Source: Cyanobium usitatum str. Tous
GTDB lineage: Bacteria; Cyanobacteriota; Cyanobacteriia; PCC-6307; Cyanobiaceae
Assembly: GCF_963920485.1 (NCBI RefSeq)
Contig: NZ_OY986431.1
Span: forward strand, 2,232,001-2,296,000
DNA length: 64,000 nucleotides
Reading direction: 5' to 3'
Part shown: positions 54,440 through 62,848 of the stretch, one piece after another
Numbering within the stretch: the stretch's first letter is position 1
How the letters are laid out: each line of letters begins with the position of its first letter
Program-made: the position numbers and the translations under genes
Notes under the pieces: model-generated
What the model saw: the letters and a program-made list of their open reading frames with translations, nothing else
Database searches by the model: none
Told to the model about the DNA's origin: nothing

Positions 54440-54866
54440 GGCGCGCCAATATTTGTGCCGAACCGGATGCCGAGCAGGGGGCAGCTTGGCCGCCCTTGCC
54501 GGGCTGCTGCTGCTTGCCGGTGGCTGCGCTGAAGAGCCCCTACCCCAGCGCCAGGTACGCAGCGACGACTGCCTGCAAACCGTGCAGCTCGACCAGCTGA
54601 AGGAGCAGATCCGCCGCTGCGATGCCGTGGTGGCGGCATTTCCAACCAACCCAGGCCCTCTCAACGATCGCTACTTGCTACACAGCCTGGCGGGCAACGA
54701 GGCGGCAGCCTGCGCTGATATCAACCGGGCTGCAGCCCTTGCCCGCTCTAAACCGCCAGCCAGCCTGGATCCCCAACTGCGCACCGATCTGAAACTGCGT
54801 CAACAGCTCTGCAGGGAAGGCGGTGGCAAAGGCAAGGGCGCAAGCAAAGCCCGGCCCCAACCCTGA
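54420..54866 (+). CDS. hypothetical lipoprotein
   Basis: 148-residue protein with a lipobox (SLAALAGLLLLAGGC, followed by AEE). The mature part has five further Cys (DDCLQTVQL, RRCDAVVAAF, AACADINRAAALA, QQLCREGG), which suggests disulfides outside the cytoplasm, and a basic tail. The start is taken as the GTG (MSGWVSRAR) overlapping the previous gene; an upstream in-frame ATG would add 24 residues. Confidence 0.65.
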   Translation: MSGWVSRARQYLCRTGCRAGGSLAALAGLLLLAGGCAEEPLPQRQVRSDDCLQTVQLDQLKEQIRRCDAVVAAFPTNPGPLNDRYLLHSLAGNEAAACADINRAAALARSKPPASLDPQLRTDLKLRQQLCREGGGKGKGASKARPQP

Positions 54867-54872
54867 GCAGCC

Positions 54873-56486
54873 TCACCAGCGACCCATCAGATCTCGCATC
54901 ATCGCCGGCAAACTGCGGCGCTCCAACAGCTGGGAGCGGCGCTGCAACAACACGGCGATGCGCTCGGCCTTACTGGCCAGCAAGCCGTCCACCAACTGGT
55001 CGGCAACGCCCAGCTGCAGCCAATGGCTGGTGAGGCAGGCCCCCATGCCAATGCGGTGACAGCGATCTTCTGCCTGTTCCGCATCCCCTGGGGTCCAGGG
55101 GCGCTCAATTAGCACCACATGCCGCGCCCGGTGCAGGGTGAAGCCCAGGCCCCCGGTGCCATAGGTAGCGATCAGCAGGGAATGATCTCCGCGCTGAAAG
55201 GCATCAACCTGGGCCTGGCGCTGGGCCGGCGGCAGGGCGCCGGTGAGGACGCAACTGGCTTCAAAACTGCGGTGCAACATCTCGGCCGTGGCCACGAAGG
55301 CCGTGAACACCACAACCGCCTCGCCCTTGGCCAGCAACGGTGCCACCAGTGCCCGGGTGGCTGGAAGTTTATAATCGGAGCCGATCTGGCGCAGGGCCGT
55401 GAGCACGGCCAGCAGCTCGGCATCGCGGCGCACCTCACCGAGAGCAGCCCGACGGCGATAATCGTCGACCTTGACCTGCAGCCGGTGCTCAAAGCCGCGG
55501 GCCGAAGGCTCATCCAGCTCGACTGGCCACAGCTGGCGCAGCTTGGGGGGCAGGTCGAGGCAATCCTGCTTACGGCGATGCAGCACCAGGGGCCGCACTA
55601 GCCGCTGCAGGTCTTCCAGGTGGCTGGCCCCATTCGCCTGCCAGAGGCGCCGTCCGCCCTGCTCGCGCCAGTGGCCCTGGCAGAAGAGTTCCTCAAAGGC
55701 CCGTTGGTCGCGGGCGAGGGGGTGGCCAATCGCCGCCAGCAGGGGAAATAACTGGGCTGGGCGGCCATTTTTCATCGGCGTGCCGGTCAGTAGCCAGATG
55801 GCGCGCAGCCGGGGGTGACGGGCCAGGCGCAGCAGCCCCTGGCTGCGGCGGGTATAGCTGTTTTGGGCGAAGTGGGCCTCATCGGCGATCAGCACGGTGC
55901 CGGCGGGCGGCAAGGCGTCGGGCAGCCGGGCCCAGCTGTGCAGCTCCAGATGCAAGCCCAGGCTGGCCGCCTCACCCTGCCAATGGTCGTGCAGACCTAC
56001 CGGGGCAATCACCAGGATGCGGCAATCGGCTTGGCGCACCATGGCCCGGGCCGCCATCAGGGCCGTGAGCGTCTTACCCAACCCCATAGCATCTGCGAGC
56101 ACGGCTCCGCGGCGGGCCAGCAGCCAGCGCACCGCGGCCCGCTGATGGGCAAATAAAACCCGGCCATCCAGCAGGGGCTGCTCCAAATCTGCCGACGCCA
56201 CCAACTGCCGATGGGGCGGCAGGGGAGGCAGGGGCTGCCCCAGCCAGGCGAGCCACTGGGCCAGCTCGGGCTGCACAGGAAAGCGACCCGCCAGGGCGTG
56301 CTGCAAGGCGGCGGCAGCTTCTAGGGGAAATGACCAGCAACGCTGACGACCCGACCAACTCCCCCGGGGGCGGATCGCCCGCAACTGGGCCTGGGTGACC
56401 GCGTCGTAGGGGCTTACCACCTCAATCAAACCAGTCGCCCCCAGCCGCAGCAGACAGCGCATCCGCGGAAGTGCAATCGTCGACAC
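54873..56486 (-). CDS. SNF2-family helicase with an N-terminal HARP-like domain
   Basis: SNF2 ATPase resembling SMARCAL1-type annealing helicases. The N-terminal ~65 residues (LLRLGATGLIEVVSPYDAV, RPRGSWSGRQRCWSFPLEAA) fit a HARP-like substrate-recognition domain. The helicase motifs are: VLFAHQRAAVRWLL, Walker A MGLGKT at 133-139, IADEAHFAQN at 202-205, LLTGTPMKNG at 232-240, and the second RecA domain VFTAFVATAEML, LIATYGTGGLGFTLHRARHV, RPWTPGDAEQAEDRCHRIG. The start is a GTG; an ATG eight codons in is an alternative. Divergent from the HNH gene, 29 bp apart. Confidence 0.88.
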   Translation of the reverse strand: MSTIALPRMRCLLRLGATGLIEVVSPYDAVTQAQLRAIRPRGSWSGRQRCWSFPLEAAAALQHALAGRFPVQPELAQWLAWLGQPLPPLPPHRQLVASADLEQPLLDGRVLFAHQRAAVRWLLARRGAVLADAMGLGKTLTALMAARAMVRQADCRILVIAPVGLHDHWQGEAASLGLHLELHSWARLPDALPPAGTVLIADEAHFAQNSYTRRSQGLLRLARHPRLRAIWLLTGTPMKNGRPAQLFPLLAAIGHPLARDQRAFEELFCQGHWREQGGRRLWQANGASHLEDLQRLVRPLVLHRRKQDCLDLPPKLRQLWPVELDEPSARGFEHRLQVKVDDYRRRAALGEVRRDAELLAVLTALRQIGSDYKLPATRALVAPLLAKGEAVVVFTAFVATAEMLHRSFEASCVLTGALPPAQRQAQVDAFQRGDHSLLIATYGTGGLGFTLHRARHVVLIERPWTPGDAEQAEDRCHRIGMGACLTSHWLQLGVADQLVDGLLASKAERIAVLLQRRSQLLERRSLPAMMRDLMGRW

Positions 56487-56515
56487 ATTGACACCCCAGG
56501 TGGTGGGGGCAAACT

Positions 56516-56959
56516 TTGCTCAACCGAGTCGCGTTGATGCAGGCCAGGGATGGGGTGTTCCTTGAGGATCTCTGTCCCAAATTGCGCGTCAGACGCTGGC
56601 GCCAATCCCTTCATCAAATAACCGCCCAACACTGCGTTTATTGCGGTGAGCGCTCTGAATCAATCGACCACGTACACCCCAAGAGCCGGGGCGGGCTCAG
56701 TGTCACCGAGAACTGCGTGCCTGCGTGTTTGGCCTGCAATGGCGATAAGGGAGATGCGGATGCCTTTGCCTGGTACCGGCGCCAGCCTTTTTATGACCCC
56801 CGCCGCTCCATGGCAATTCGTGCCTGGACCGATGGGGACCTGCGCCTAGCAATGCGGCTGCTGCAGTGGGTCCATCCCGGCCAATTAGAGGAACTGGTGG
56901 AACCTCACCAGACCCGGCAGGCCTCGGCGCCGTTGTGGCGCTGGCAGATGGCCTCCTGA
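56516..56959 (+). CDS. HNH endonuclease
   Basis: 147-residue HNH nuclease with a four-Cys zinc site. The motif spans [20 protein letters not shown] (Cys40, Cys43, Asp51-His52) and [20 protein letters not shown] (Asn66, Cys71, Cys74, Asn75). An N-terminal basic helix ([13 protein letters not shown]) and a C-terminal helical part ([19 protein letters not shown]) surround it. The start is a TTG; an ATG seven codons later is an option. It faces the SNF2 gene head to head, so the two may be regulated together. Confidence 0.85.
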   Translation: MLNRVALMQARDGVFLEDLCPKLRVRRWRQSLHQITAQHCVYCGERSESIDHVHPKSRGGLSVTENCVPACLACNGDKGDADAFAWYRRQPFYDPRRSMAIRAWTDGDLRLAMRLLQWVHPGQLEELVEPHQTRQASAPLWRWQMAS

Positions 56960-57201
56960 ACCTGGGGTCCCTCGGGGGCAACCACCAAAGCCAGCAGCAG
57001 CAGCACCCCCGCCAACACCACCGGCACGGTGATCTCACGACCACTGGAGCGGGACCGGCGCCTTGGGGAGAGCTGCGTCTTAGAAATTGGTGCCGGGAAG
57101 TCAAGAGCCGCCCGAAAGCGAGGCGCAATGGAGCTTGCAGTAGGGCAACCAGTAACAGGAAAGGCTGAGACCGTGAAAACTGAGACCGTCATGGCGATCA
57201 C
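56905..57201 (-). CDS. small hypothetical membrane protein
   Basis: Up to 98 residues. The C-terminal half looks real: a basic region ([15 protein letters not shown]), one membrane helix ([19 protein letters not shown]) and a short tail with two Cys ([16 protein letters not shown]). The N-terminal half is not convincing, so the true start is probably internal. It overlaps the HNH gene 3' end by 55 bp on the opposite strand. Confidence 0.5.
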   Translation of the reverse strand: MIAMTVSVFTVSAFPVTGCPTASSIAPRFRAALDFPAPISKTQLSPRRRSRSSGREITVPVVLAGVLLLLALVVAPEGPQVQEAICQRHNGAEACRVW

Positions 57202-57225
57202 TTCAGGAATAATACAGGTGTACTC

Positions 57226-58152
57226 ATGATCCAGGCACTTGTCAAGCCCGCCCGCCAGCTGCTGGTGATCGGCGGCGGATTCACGGGCCTACGGCTCGCC
57301 CAGGCCGCCCGCCGCAGCGGCATGGCGGTTCGCCTCACCAGCCGCCAGCCACGCTCCAGCGGCGACGGCCTGGAGTGGCTCCCCTTCAACAGCTCTCCAG
57401 AAGGCGCCTCCCTGCCAGCCCCTGGCGCCCTGGCCGGCATCACGGATGTGGTGGTGTGCGTGCCCCCGGATCCAAGCCAGGGTGATCCCGCGCTGCGCTT
57501 ACTAGGACCAAGCCTGCGGGAGCTGCCCCTGCAATGGCTGGGCTATCTCTCCACCACCGGCGTCTATGGCGACACCGCTGGGGCCTGGGTTGACGAAACC
57601 GCCCCAACCCCGGCCCACGCCGGCCGCAGCCAGGCCCGGGTAGCGGCAGAGCAGGCGTGGCTGGCTACAGGGCTACCCGTGCAAATTTTCCGGCTGCCAG
57701 CCATCTACGGACCCAAGCGCTCGCCGTTTGCGGCCCTGCAAGCGGGACAGAGCCGTCTCATCCACAAGCCCGGTCAGGTGTTTTGCCGGGTGCATGTCGA
57801 CGACATCGTCGGTTGCCTGCTGCACTGCCTGGCCCGGCCGCAGCAGGAGCGCCCGGCCGTGGTCAATGTGACCGACAACTGCCCCTGCCCCTCCAGCGAG
57901 ACCCTGGGCTACGCGGCCCACCTGCTGGGACACAAACTGCCAGCAATGGAGCACTACGCCGAGATCGCCGGCAGCATGAGTCCCATGGCCCGCAGCTTTT
58001 GGAGCGAAAACCGGCGAGTCAGCAACCAGCTGCTTACCCACCAGCTGGGCTACGAGCTGCGCTATCCCAACTACCGGGAGGGCTACCGGGCCTGCTTGGT
58101 AGAGGAGCTAGGTGGCGGGCAGTCCCGCAAATCCCCAGGATCAACCACGTAG
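57226..58152 (+). CDS. NAD-dependent epimerase/dehydratase-like protein (YeeZ type)
   Basis: Predicted SDR-fold sugar-nucleotide-type oxidoreductase, substrate unknown. The 308 residues have LLVIGGGFTGLRLAQAARRS at the N-terminus, VVVCVPPDPSQGDPALRLL, WLGYLSTTGVYGDTAGAWVD and a C-terminal FCRVHVDDIVGCLLHCLARP. There is no YxxxK at the classical place (GRSQARVAAEQAWLA instead), as in YeeZ-like proteins. Its 3' end overlaps a small minus-strand gene by 70 bp. Confidence 0.82.
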   Translation: MIQALVKPARQLLVIGGGFTGLRLAQAARRSGMAVRLTSRQPRSSGDGLEWLPFNSSPEGASLPAPGALAGITDVVVCVPPDPSQGDPALRLLGPSLRELPLQWLGYLSTTGVYGDTAGAWVDETAPTPAHAGRSQARVAAEQAWLATGLPVQIFRLPAIYGPKRSPFAALQAGQSRLIHKPGQVFCRVHVDDIVGCLLHCLARPQQERPAVVNVTDNCPCPSSETLGYAAHLLGHKLPAMEHYAEIAGSMSPMARSFWSENRRVSNQLLTHQLGYELRYPNYREGYRACLVEELGGGQSRKSPGSTT

Positions 58153-58262
58153 GGCAGGCCCAAATCAGCCAGCAGCCGCCCCCAACGCAGCTCAATCCAG
58201 CCCTTGCTGAGCCCCGTGCCCAGACCCAGCAACAGACCCCCCAGCAACAACCAGCGCAGCAT
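58083..58262 (-). CDS. small hypothetical protein overlapping two genes
   Basis: 59-residue candidate with an N-terminal membrane helix (MLRWLLLGGLLLGLGTGLSK) and a soluble tail (WIELRWGRLLADLGLPYVVD). Its ATG shares bases with the pdxA ATG on the other strand (CATG), and its 3' end overlaps the epimerase gene by 70 bp. Short and crowded on both sides, so it may be spurious, but the protein-like composition argues for it. Confidence 0.5.
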   Translation of the reverse strand: MLRWLLLGGLLLGLGTGLSKGWIELRWGRLLADLGLPYVVDPGDLRDCPPPSSSTKQAR

Positions 58263-59286
58263 GGGCTCCACCACAAGCGGCCAGGCCCCATCCAACCCCA
58301 CCCCAGCCCGGCTTGCCATTGCCCTAGGGGATCCCGCCGGCATCGGCGCTGAGGTAACTCTCAAGGCCCTGGCCAGAGAGGAATGGCGCTCCCAGCAGCC
58401 CCTGCTGGTGGGTTGCCGCCGCTGGCTGGAAACCAGCTACCAGCTGCTCAAGCCCAGCAGCAGCGAACCGCTGCGGGATCCGGCAGAGCTGGAAATTGTC
58501 GATCTGCCCCTACTGGAGAGCTGCCAGCCAGGACGCAGCACCCCGGCCTGCGGAGCAGCGAGCTTCAACTGGCTCACCGCCGCCGTCGAGCTGGTGCAAA
58601 GCGGCCGCTGCCGGGCCCTGGTGACAGCGCCAATTGCCAAGGCCAGCTGGCACGCTGCCGGCCACCCCTACCCGGGCCAAACCGAGCGGCTGGCAGAACT
58701 CAGCGGCAGCCCCGAAGCCTCGATGCTGTTTACAGCCTTAACACCCGTGGGCCACTGGCGCCTCAACACCCTGCTGGCCACCACCCACATTCCCCTAGCC
58801 GCCGTACCTCAACATCTCAATGGAGCCTTGGTGCAACGCAAGCTGGATAAGCTCCTGGCCTTCTGCCAGCGCTTCAACCCAGCCCCCCACCTAGTGGTGG
58901 CAGGACTTAATCCCCATGCCGGCGAGGCGGGGCGCCTAGGGCAGGAGGAGAGCACCTGGTTGGAGGCAGCCCTGGAAGCCTGGCGCCGGCAGCATCCAGG
59001 GGTGCAGCTCGAAGGCCCCTTGGCACCAGACACCTGCTGGCTTAGCGCGGCCGCCGCCTGGCAGGGCCCTAGACCAGGCCCCGATGGCTACCTGGCGCTG
59101 TATCACGACCAGGGACTGATCCCGGTGAAATTGCTGGCCTTTGATGCCGCCGTGAACACCACCTTGGGGTTGCCGTTTATGCGCACCTCACCAGATCACG
59201 GCACCGGCTTCGCGATCGCTGGCCAAGGCCTAGCCAGGGCCGACAGCATGGCTGCTGCCCTCATTACGGCAAGGGATCTGGGCTGA
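58261..59286 (+). CDS. pdxA: 4-hydroxythreonine-4-phosphate dehydrogenase
   Basis: NAD-dependent step of the DXP-dependent pyridoxal phosphate pathway. The 341 residues contain LAIALGDPAGIGAEVTLKAL, VTAPIAKASWHAAGHPYPGQ, the metal-binding region MLFTALTPVGHWRLNTLLAT, GLNPHAGEAGRLGQEE, and YHDQGLIPVKLLAFDAAVN with FMRTSPDHGTGF. The start ATG gives MGSTTSGQAP; the frame is open further upstream. Lies between the epimerase and accB, convergent with accB. Confidence 0.95.
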   Translation: MGSTTSGQAPSNPTPARLAIALGDPAGIGAEVTLKALAREEWRSQQPLLVGCRRWLETSYQLLKPSSSEPLRDPAELEIVDLPLLESCQPGRSTPACGAASFNWLTAAVELVQSGRCRALVTAPIAKASWHAAGHPYPGQTERLAELSGSPEASMLFTALTPVGHWRLNTLLATTHIPLAAVPQHLNGALVQRKLDKLLAFCQRFNPAPHLVVAGLNPHAGEAGRLGQEESTWLEAALEAWRRQHPGVQLEGPLAPDTCWLSAAAAWQGPRPGPDGYLALYHDQGLIPVKLLAFDAAVNTTLGLPFMRTSPDHGTGFAIAGQGLARADSMAAALITARDLG

Positions 59287-59304
59287 GGATTCCAGCGCAA
59301 CCGA

Positions 59305-59784
59305 TCAGGCCGGCCGCACCCGCATCAACACCTGACCGAATTCCACCGGGGTGCCGTTTTCCACCAGGATTTCAACCACCTCACCGCCCACTTCAGACTC
59401 CAGCTCATTCATCAGCTTCATTGCCTCAAGAATGCAGACGGTCTGGCCGACTTTGATGCGGGCACCCACTTCCACAAAGGGGGCTTCACCAGGGGCGGCA
59501 GCTCGATAGAAGGTGGCCACCATCGGTGCTGTGACTTCAAGCAGGTCGCTGCGGCTGGCAGCAGCCGGTGGCGGTGGCGCCGAGGGTGCAACGGGCAGGG
59601 GGGGCGCTGGCTGCAACACCTGGGCCGGAGCGGCACTGGCCTGAAAAACAGTTGTGGGAGCCGCACTGGGAAGGTTGCGACGCACCTCCAAGCGGAAGTC
59701 GTCTCCTTCGAGCTTCAACTCCTGGATGTCGCTCTCACCAAGCAGGGCGAGAAGGTGCTGAAGCTGGTCGTGGTTGAGCTGCAT
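59305..59784 (-). CDS. accB: biotin carboxyl carrier protein of acetyl-CoA carboxylase
   Basis: Carries biotin for ACC, the first step of fatty acid synthesis. The 159 residues have an N-terminal helical part (LNHDQLQHLLALLGESDI), a Pro/Ala linker (PAPPLPVAPSAPPPPAAA) and a biotinyl domain with PMVATFYRAAAPGEAPFVEV and the biotinyl Lys123 in CILEAMKLMNELESE. efp starts 5 bp upstream, same strand, an order common in cyanobacteria. Confidence 0.96.
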   Translation of the reverse strand: MQLNHDQLQHLLALLGESDIQELKLEGDDFRLEVRRNLPSAAPTTVFQASAAPAQVLQPAPPLPVAPSAPPPPAAASRSDLLEVTAPMVATFYRAAAPGEAPFVEVGARIKVGQTVCILEAMKLMNELESEVGGEVVEILVENGTPVEFGQVLMRVRPA

Positions 59785-59789
59785 GGCGA

Positions 59790-60350
59790 TCAGTTCTCCC
59801 TACCCAGATAGCTGTCGGTACGAGTATCGATCTTGATTTTCTCGCCGATCGACAGGAACAGGGGCACCATCACCTGGGCGCCCGTTTCAACGATCGCAGG
59901 CTTGGTGCCGCCCGTGGCCGTATCGCCCTTGACGCCCGGATCGGTCTGGGTGATCGCCAGCACCACCGAGTTAGGTAGTTCCACCTCCAACGGTTTGCCG
60001 TTCCAGGCCACCACGTTCACCTCCATGCCCTCCTTGAGGTACTTACGGCTGTCACCAATCTGTTTGGCGGTCAGCCGGGTTTCCTCGTAGCTGCCCATGT
60101 CCATGAACACGTAGTCGTCGCCCTCCATGTAGGTGTGCTGGAGGGTGCTCTTTTCGAGAATGGCTTGGGGCAGCATCTCGCCGGCGCGAAAGGTCTTCTC
60201 CACGACGTTGCCGCTCTGCACCGCCTTGAGCTTGGTGCGCACGAACGCCGATCCCTTACCGGGCTTGACGTGCAAAAACTCAACGACCCTCCAGACCTGG
60301 CCATCCAGCTCAATTGAGGTACCGGTTCGAAAGTCGTTGCTGGAGATCAT
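59790..60350 (-). CDS. efp: elongation factor P
   Basis: Rescues ribosomes stalled at polyproline. The 186-residue, three-domain protein starts [20 protein letters not shown] and has the tip loop [13 protein letters not shown] (Lys32, the position modified in other bacteria; I cannot tell if it is modified here), then [18 protein letters not shown] and a C-terminal [16 protein letters not shown]. Relevant because several proteins here are Pro-rich (MutS, DnaX, AccB). Cotranscribed with accB. Confidence 0.97.
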   Translation of the reverse strand: MISSNDFRTGTSIELDGQVWRVVEFLHVKPGKGSAFVRTKLKAVQSGNVVEKTFRAGEMLPQAILEKSTLQHTYMEGDDYVFMDMGSYEETRLTAKQIGDSRKYLKEGMEVNVVAWNGKPLEVELPNSVVLAITQTDPGVKGDTATGGTKPAIVETGAQVMVPLFLSIGEKIKIDTRTDSYLGREN

Positions 60351-60464
60351 TCCGGCGGTTCAGATCTGGGGGATTGTAAGGCTGGCTACCGGAACGGGCC
60401 TCTGCGGGGCCATTCCGGAGGCCCTCAAGTTGTGCCAAAGTCCGCTCAACGACAGGGTGTTGCC

Positions 60465-61568
60465 ATGGCACGGGGCCAATTCAGCTGGGCGAATGGCTCA
60501 ACGTGGGAGCGCTGGTTTGCAGGCATAGCCAGCTTGATGCTGGTAGCGCTGCTCGCGGCCCCCACGGCCTGGGCTGCCCTGCCCCAGGGCAACGCAGTAA
60601 CCGACCCGGCAGCGCTGCTGCGCAATGCCTTGCCAATCAAGGCCCCCGACCTGCAGATGCTTCAGCATCGCCTCGAGGCCACCAGCGACGACCTGCGCGC
60701 TAAGCGCTGGCCAGCCCTAGCCAGCTCCGTGCGGCGTTGCATCACCCTTTTGAGCAGCCGCAAGGCAGCCATGCTTGAAGGCTTCAGCGACCCAGCTAAA
60801 ACCGAGGCCGCAGCTCTGCTGGAGCTGGTGGGAGAGCAACTGCAAGTGCTCGCCGCCGCCACCGAGGGCCAGGAGCGCGACCCCTTCCTGGCAGCCCGCC
60901 GTGAGGCCCTCAACAGCATCGGCAAAGCCGAAGACCTGCTGGTGGGGCCGTTCCCCTATCAAATTCCAGCTGAATTTGCCGATTTGCCCCGGCTGCTGGG
61001 CCGGGCAACAGTGCAGCTCAGCACCACTAAAGGCGACCTAACCGCAGTTGTAGACGGTTACAACGCACCCCTGACCGCCGGCGCCTTTGTTGATCTGGTG
61101 CAACGCGGCTTCTACGACGGACTGCCCTTCATTCGCGCCGAAGATTTTTACGTGCTGCAAACCGGCGATCCGGAGGGCCCAAATGACGGATACATCGACC
61201 CGAAAACCAAAACGGAACGCAAGGTACCGCTAGAGATCAAGGTGCCAGGCCAGAGCGAGCCCTTCTACAACCAAACCTTCGAAGACCTCGGCATGTTCAA
61301 GGCCGCACCAGAACTGCCCTTCTCCACCAAAGGCACCCTGGGCTGGGCCCACTCCGATGAAGTGCTGGACGACGGCTCCTCCCAGTTCTTCCTGTTCCTA
61401 TTCGAACCTGAACTGACCCCTGCCGGCCTAAACCTGATCGACGGCCGCTATGCCGCTTTCGGTTATGTGGTGGATGGTTTTGATGTTCTCGAAGAGCTCA
61501 CCGCTGACGACGGCATCGTCAAAGCACGAGTGCTATCAGGGTCTGAGAATCTCCAGCCCCACAGCTGA
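60465..61568 (+). CDS. cyclophilin-type peptidyl-prolyl isomerase, CYP38/TLP38 type
   Basis: Lumenal or periplasmic protein related to plant CYP38, which helps PSII assembly. The 367 residues start with a signal peptide (IASLMLVALLAAPTAWA, then ALPQGNAV), then a helical N-domain (LRNALPIKAPDLQMLQHRLE, WPALASSVRRCITLL) and a cyclophilin domain (VQLSTTKGDLTAVVDGYNAP, FVDLVQRGFYDGLPFIR, LGWAHSDEVLDDGSSQFFLF). The PPIase active residues are not all canonical, as in CYP38. The ATG giving MARGQFSW is preferred over an upstream GTG. It ends at a hairpin shared with gap2. Confidence 0.88.
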   Translation: MARGQFSWANGSTWERWFAGIASLMLVALLAAPTAWAALPQGNAVTDPAALLRNALPIKAPDLQMLQHRLEATSDDLRAKRWPALASSVRRCITLLSSRKAAMLEGFSDPAKTEAAALLELVGEQLQVLAAATEGQERDPFLAARREALNSIGKAEDLLVGPFPYQIPAEFADLPRLLGRATVQLSTTKGDLTAVVDGYNAPLTAGAFVDLVQRGFYDGLPFIRAEDFYVLQTGDPEGPNDGYIDPKTKTERKVPLEIKVPGQSEPFYNQTFEDLGMFKAAPELPFSTKGTLGWAHSDEVLDDGSSQFFLFLFEPELTPAGLNLIDGRYAAFGYVVDGFDVLEELTADDGIVKARVLSGSENLQPHS

Positions 61569-61586
61569 ACTTGCGATCCCAGCATT

Positions 61587-61620
61587 AAAAAAGCCGTCCT
61601 TAAGGGCGGCTTATATTTTG
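61587..61620. terminator. bidirectional hairpin between the cyclophilin gene and gap2
   Basis: AAAAAA precedes the stem GCCGTCC and GGGCGGC (7 bp, one G-U) with a TTAA loop, followed by TTATATTTT. With A-run and T-run on both sides it can terminate transcription in both directions between the convergent genes. The clearest terminator in the window. Confidence 0.85.
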
Positions 61621-61634
61621 ATGCTTAACTCAGC

Positions 61635-62657
61635 TCACTTCCATTGCTTAGCAACAATCTCAGCCAGGTCAACAACACGCTGGCTGTAGCCCCACTCGTT
61701 GTCGTACCAAGCGATGACCTTCAACATGTTGCCGCCCATGACGAGAGTGAGCTCTGAGTCGATGATTGCCGATTCGTCGGTGCCGGCATGATCGCTGGAA
61801 ACCAATGGCAGATCGCAATACTTGATGATGCCCTTCATGCCATTTTCCGATGATGCCTTGAGCAGGGCATTCACCTCCTCCTTGGTGGTGTCACGGCTGA
61901 TATCGAGCACCATGTCAACCACCGACACGTTCGGGGTGGGCACGCGCATGGCGATGCCGCTCAGCTTGCCCTTCATCGGCGGGTAGACCAACGCCACAGC
62001 CTGGGCAGCGCCGGTGCTTGTAGGCACAATATTGACCGCAGCGGCCCGGGCACGGCGCAGGTCGCGGTGGGCTGCATCGAGAATGCGCTGGTCGCCGGTG
62101 TAGCTGTGGGTGGTGGTCATCGTGCCCTTGACGATGCCGAATTCCTGATCCAGCACCTTGATCACCGGAGCCATGCAGTTGGTGGTGCAGCTGGCGTTGC
62201 TGAGAATGTCCCAATCTTCGTGGCGGTATTGATCGGCGTTAACGCCCACCACAAAGGTGCCAACTTTTGCCCCCTTGCCAGGTGCGGTGAGAATCACCTT
62301 TTTGGCGCCGGCTTCGAAGTGCTTACTGGCGCCCACATCGTCGTTGAAGACGCCGGTGGACTCAATCACCAAATCCACGCCCCACTCCTTCCAGGGCAAG
62401 TTGGCTGGATTGCGGTCGTAAAAGGTTTTGATTGTCTTGCCGTTGACCACAATCGTGTCCGATGTGGTGGTCACCTCCACATTGCGGAGCGGGCCCAACA
62501 TTGAGTCGTACTTGAGCAGGTGGGCGTTGGTATTGGTATCGCCGGAGCCATTGATGCCCACCAATTCGATGCCAGTATTCGCACCGCGGCTGAGCCAGCA
62601 GCGGGTGAAGTTGCGACCAATCCGGCCAAATCCATTGATCGCAACGCGCAGAGTCAT
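61635..62657 (-). CDS. gap2: glyceraldehyde-3-phosphate dehydrogenase (Gap2 type)
   Basis: NAD(P)-dependent Calvin-cycle/gluconeogenic enzyme. The 340-residue protein starts [20 protein letters not shown] and has [18 protein letters not shown] with the catalytic Cys157, [11 protein letters not shown] (His), [20 protein letters not shown] in part ([12 protein letters not shown]), and [13 protein letters not shown]. The position after Asn36 that is Asp in NAD-specific enzymes is Gly here (INGSGD), which fits use of NADP(H). Length is typical of Gap2. Convergent with the cyclophilin gene. Confidence 0.95.
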   Translation of the reverse strand: MTLRVAINGFGRIGRNFTRCWLSRGANTGIELVGINGSGDTNTNAHLLKYDSMLGPLRNVEVTTTSDTIVVNGKTIKTFYDRNPANLPWKEWGVDLVIESTGVFNDDVGASKHFEAGAKKVILTAPGKGAKVGTFVVGVNADQYRHEDWDILSNASCTTNCMAPVIKVLDQEFGIVKGTMTTTHSYTGDQRILDAAHRDLRRARAAAVNIVPTSTGAAQAVALVYPPMKGKLSGIAMRVPTPNVSVVDMVLDISRDTTKEEVNALLKASSENGMKGIIKYCDLPLVSSDHAGTDESAIIDSELTLVMGGNMLKVIAWYDNEWGYSQRVVDLAEIVAKQWK

Positions 62658-62848
62658 GGCCGATTGCGGCAAAAGCCGCTAGCGAAGGTGGTTTTGGCTG
62701 CCGATCATACAGAAATTGATCCGCGGGCTCCCCTTGCCGGCAGTCGCCACGCCATGGACCATGCGCAAACGCGCAGCAACTCGTAAAGGTTTTCGGGCTG
62801 TCGTCGGCTTAATTTTGTGCTCACTTGAACCATGATTTGGAGTTGCCC

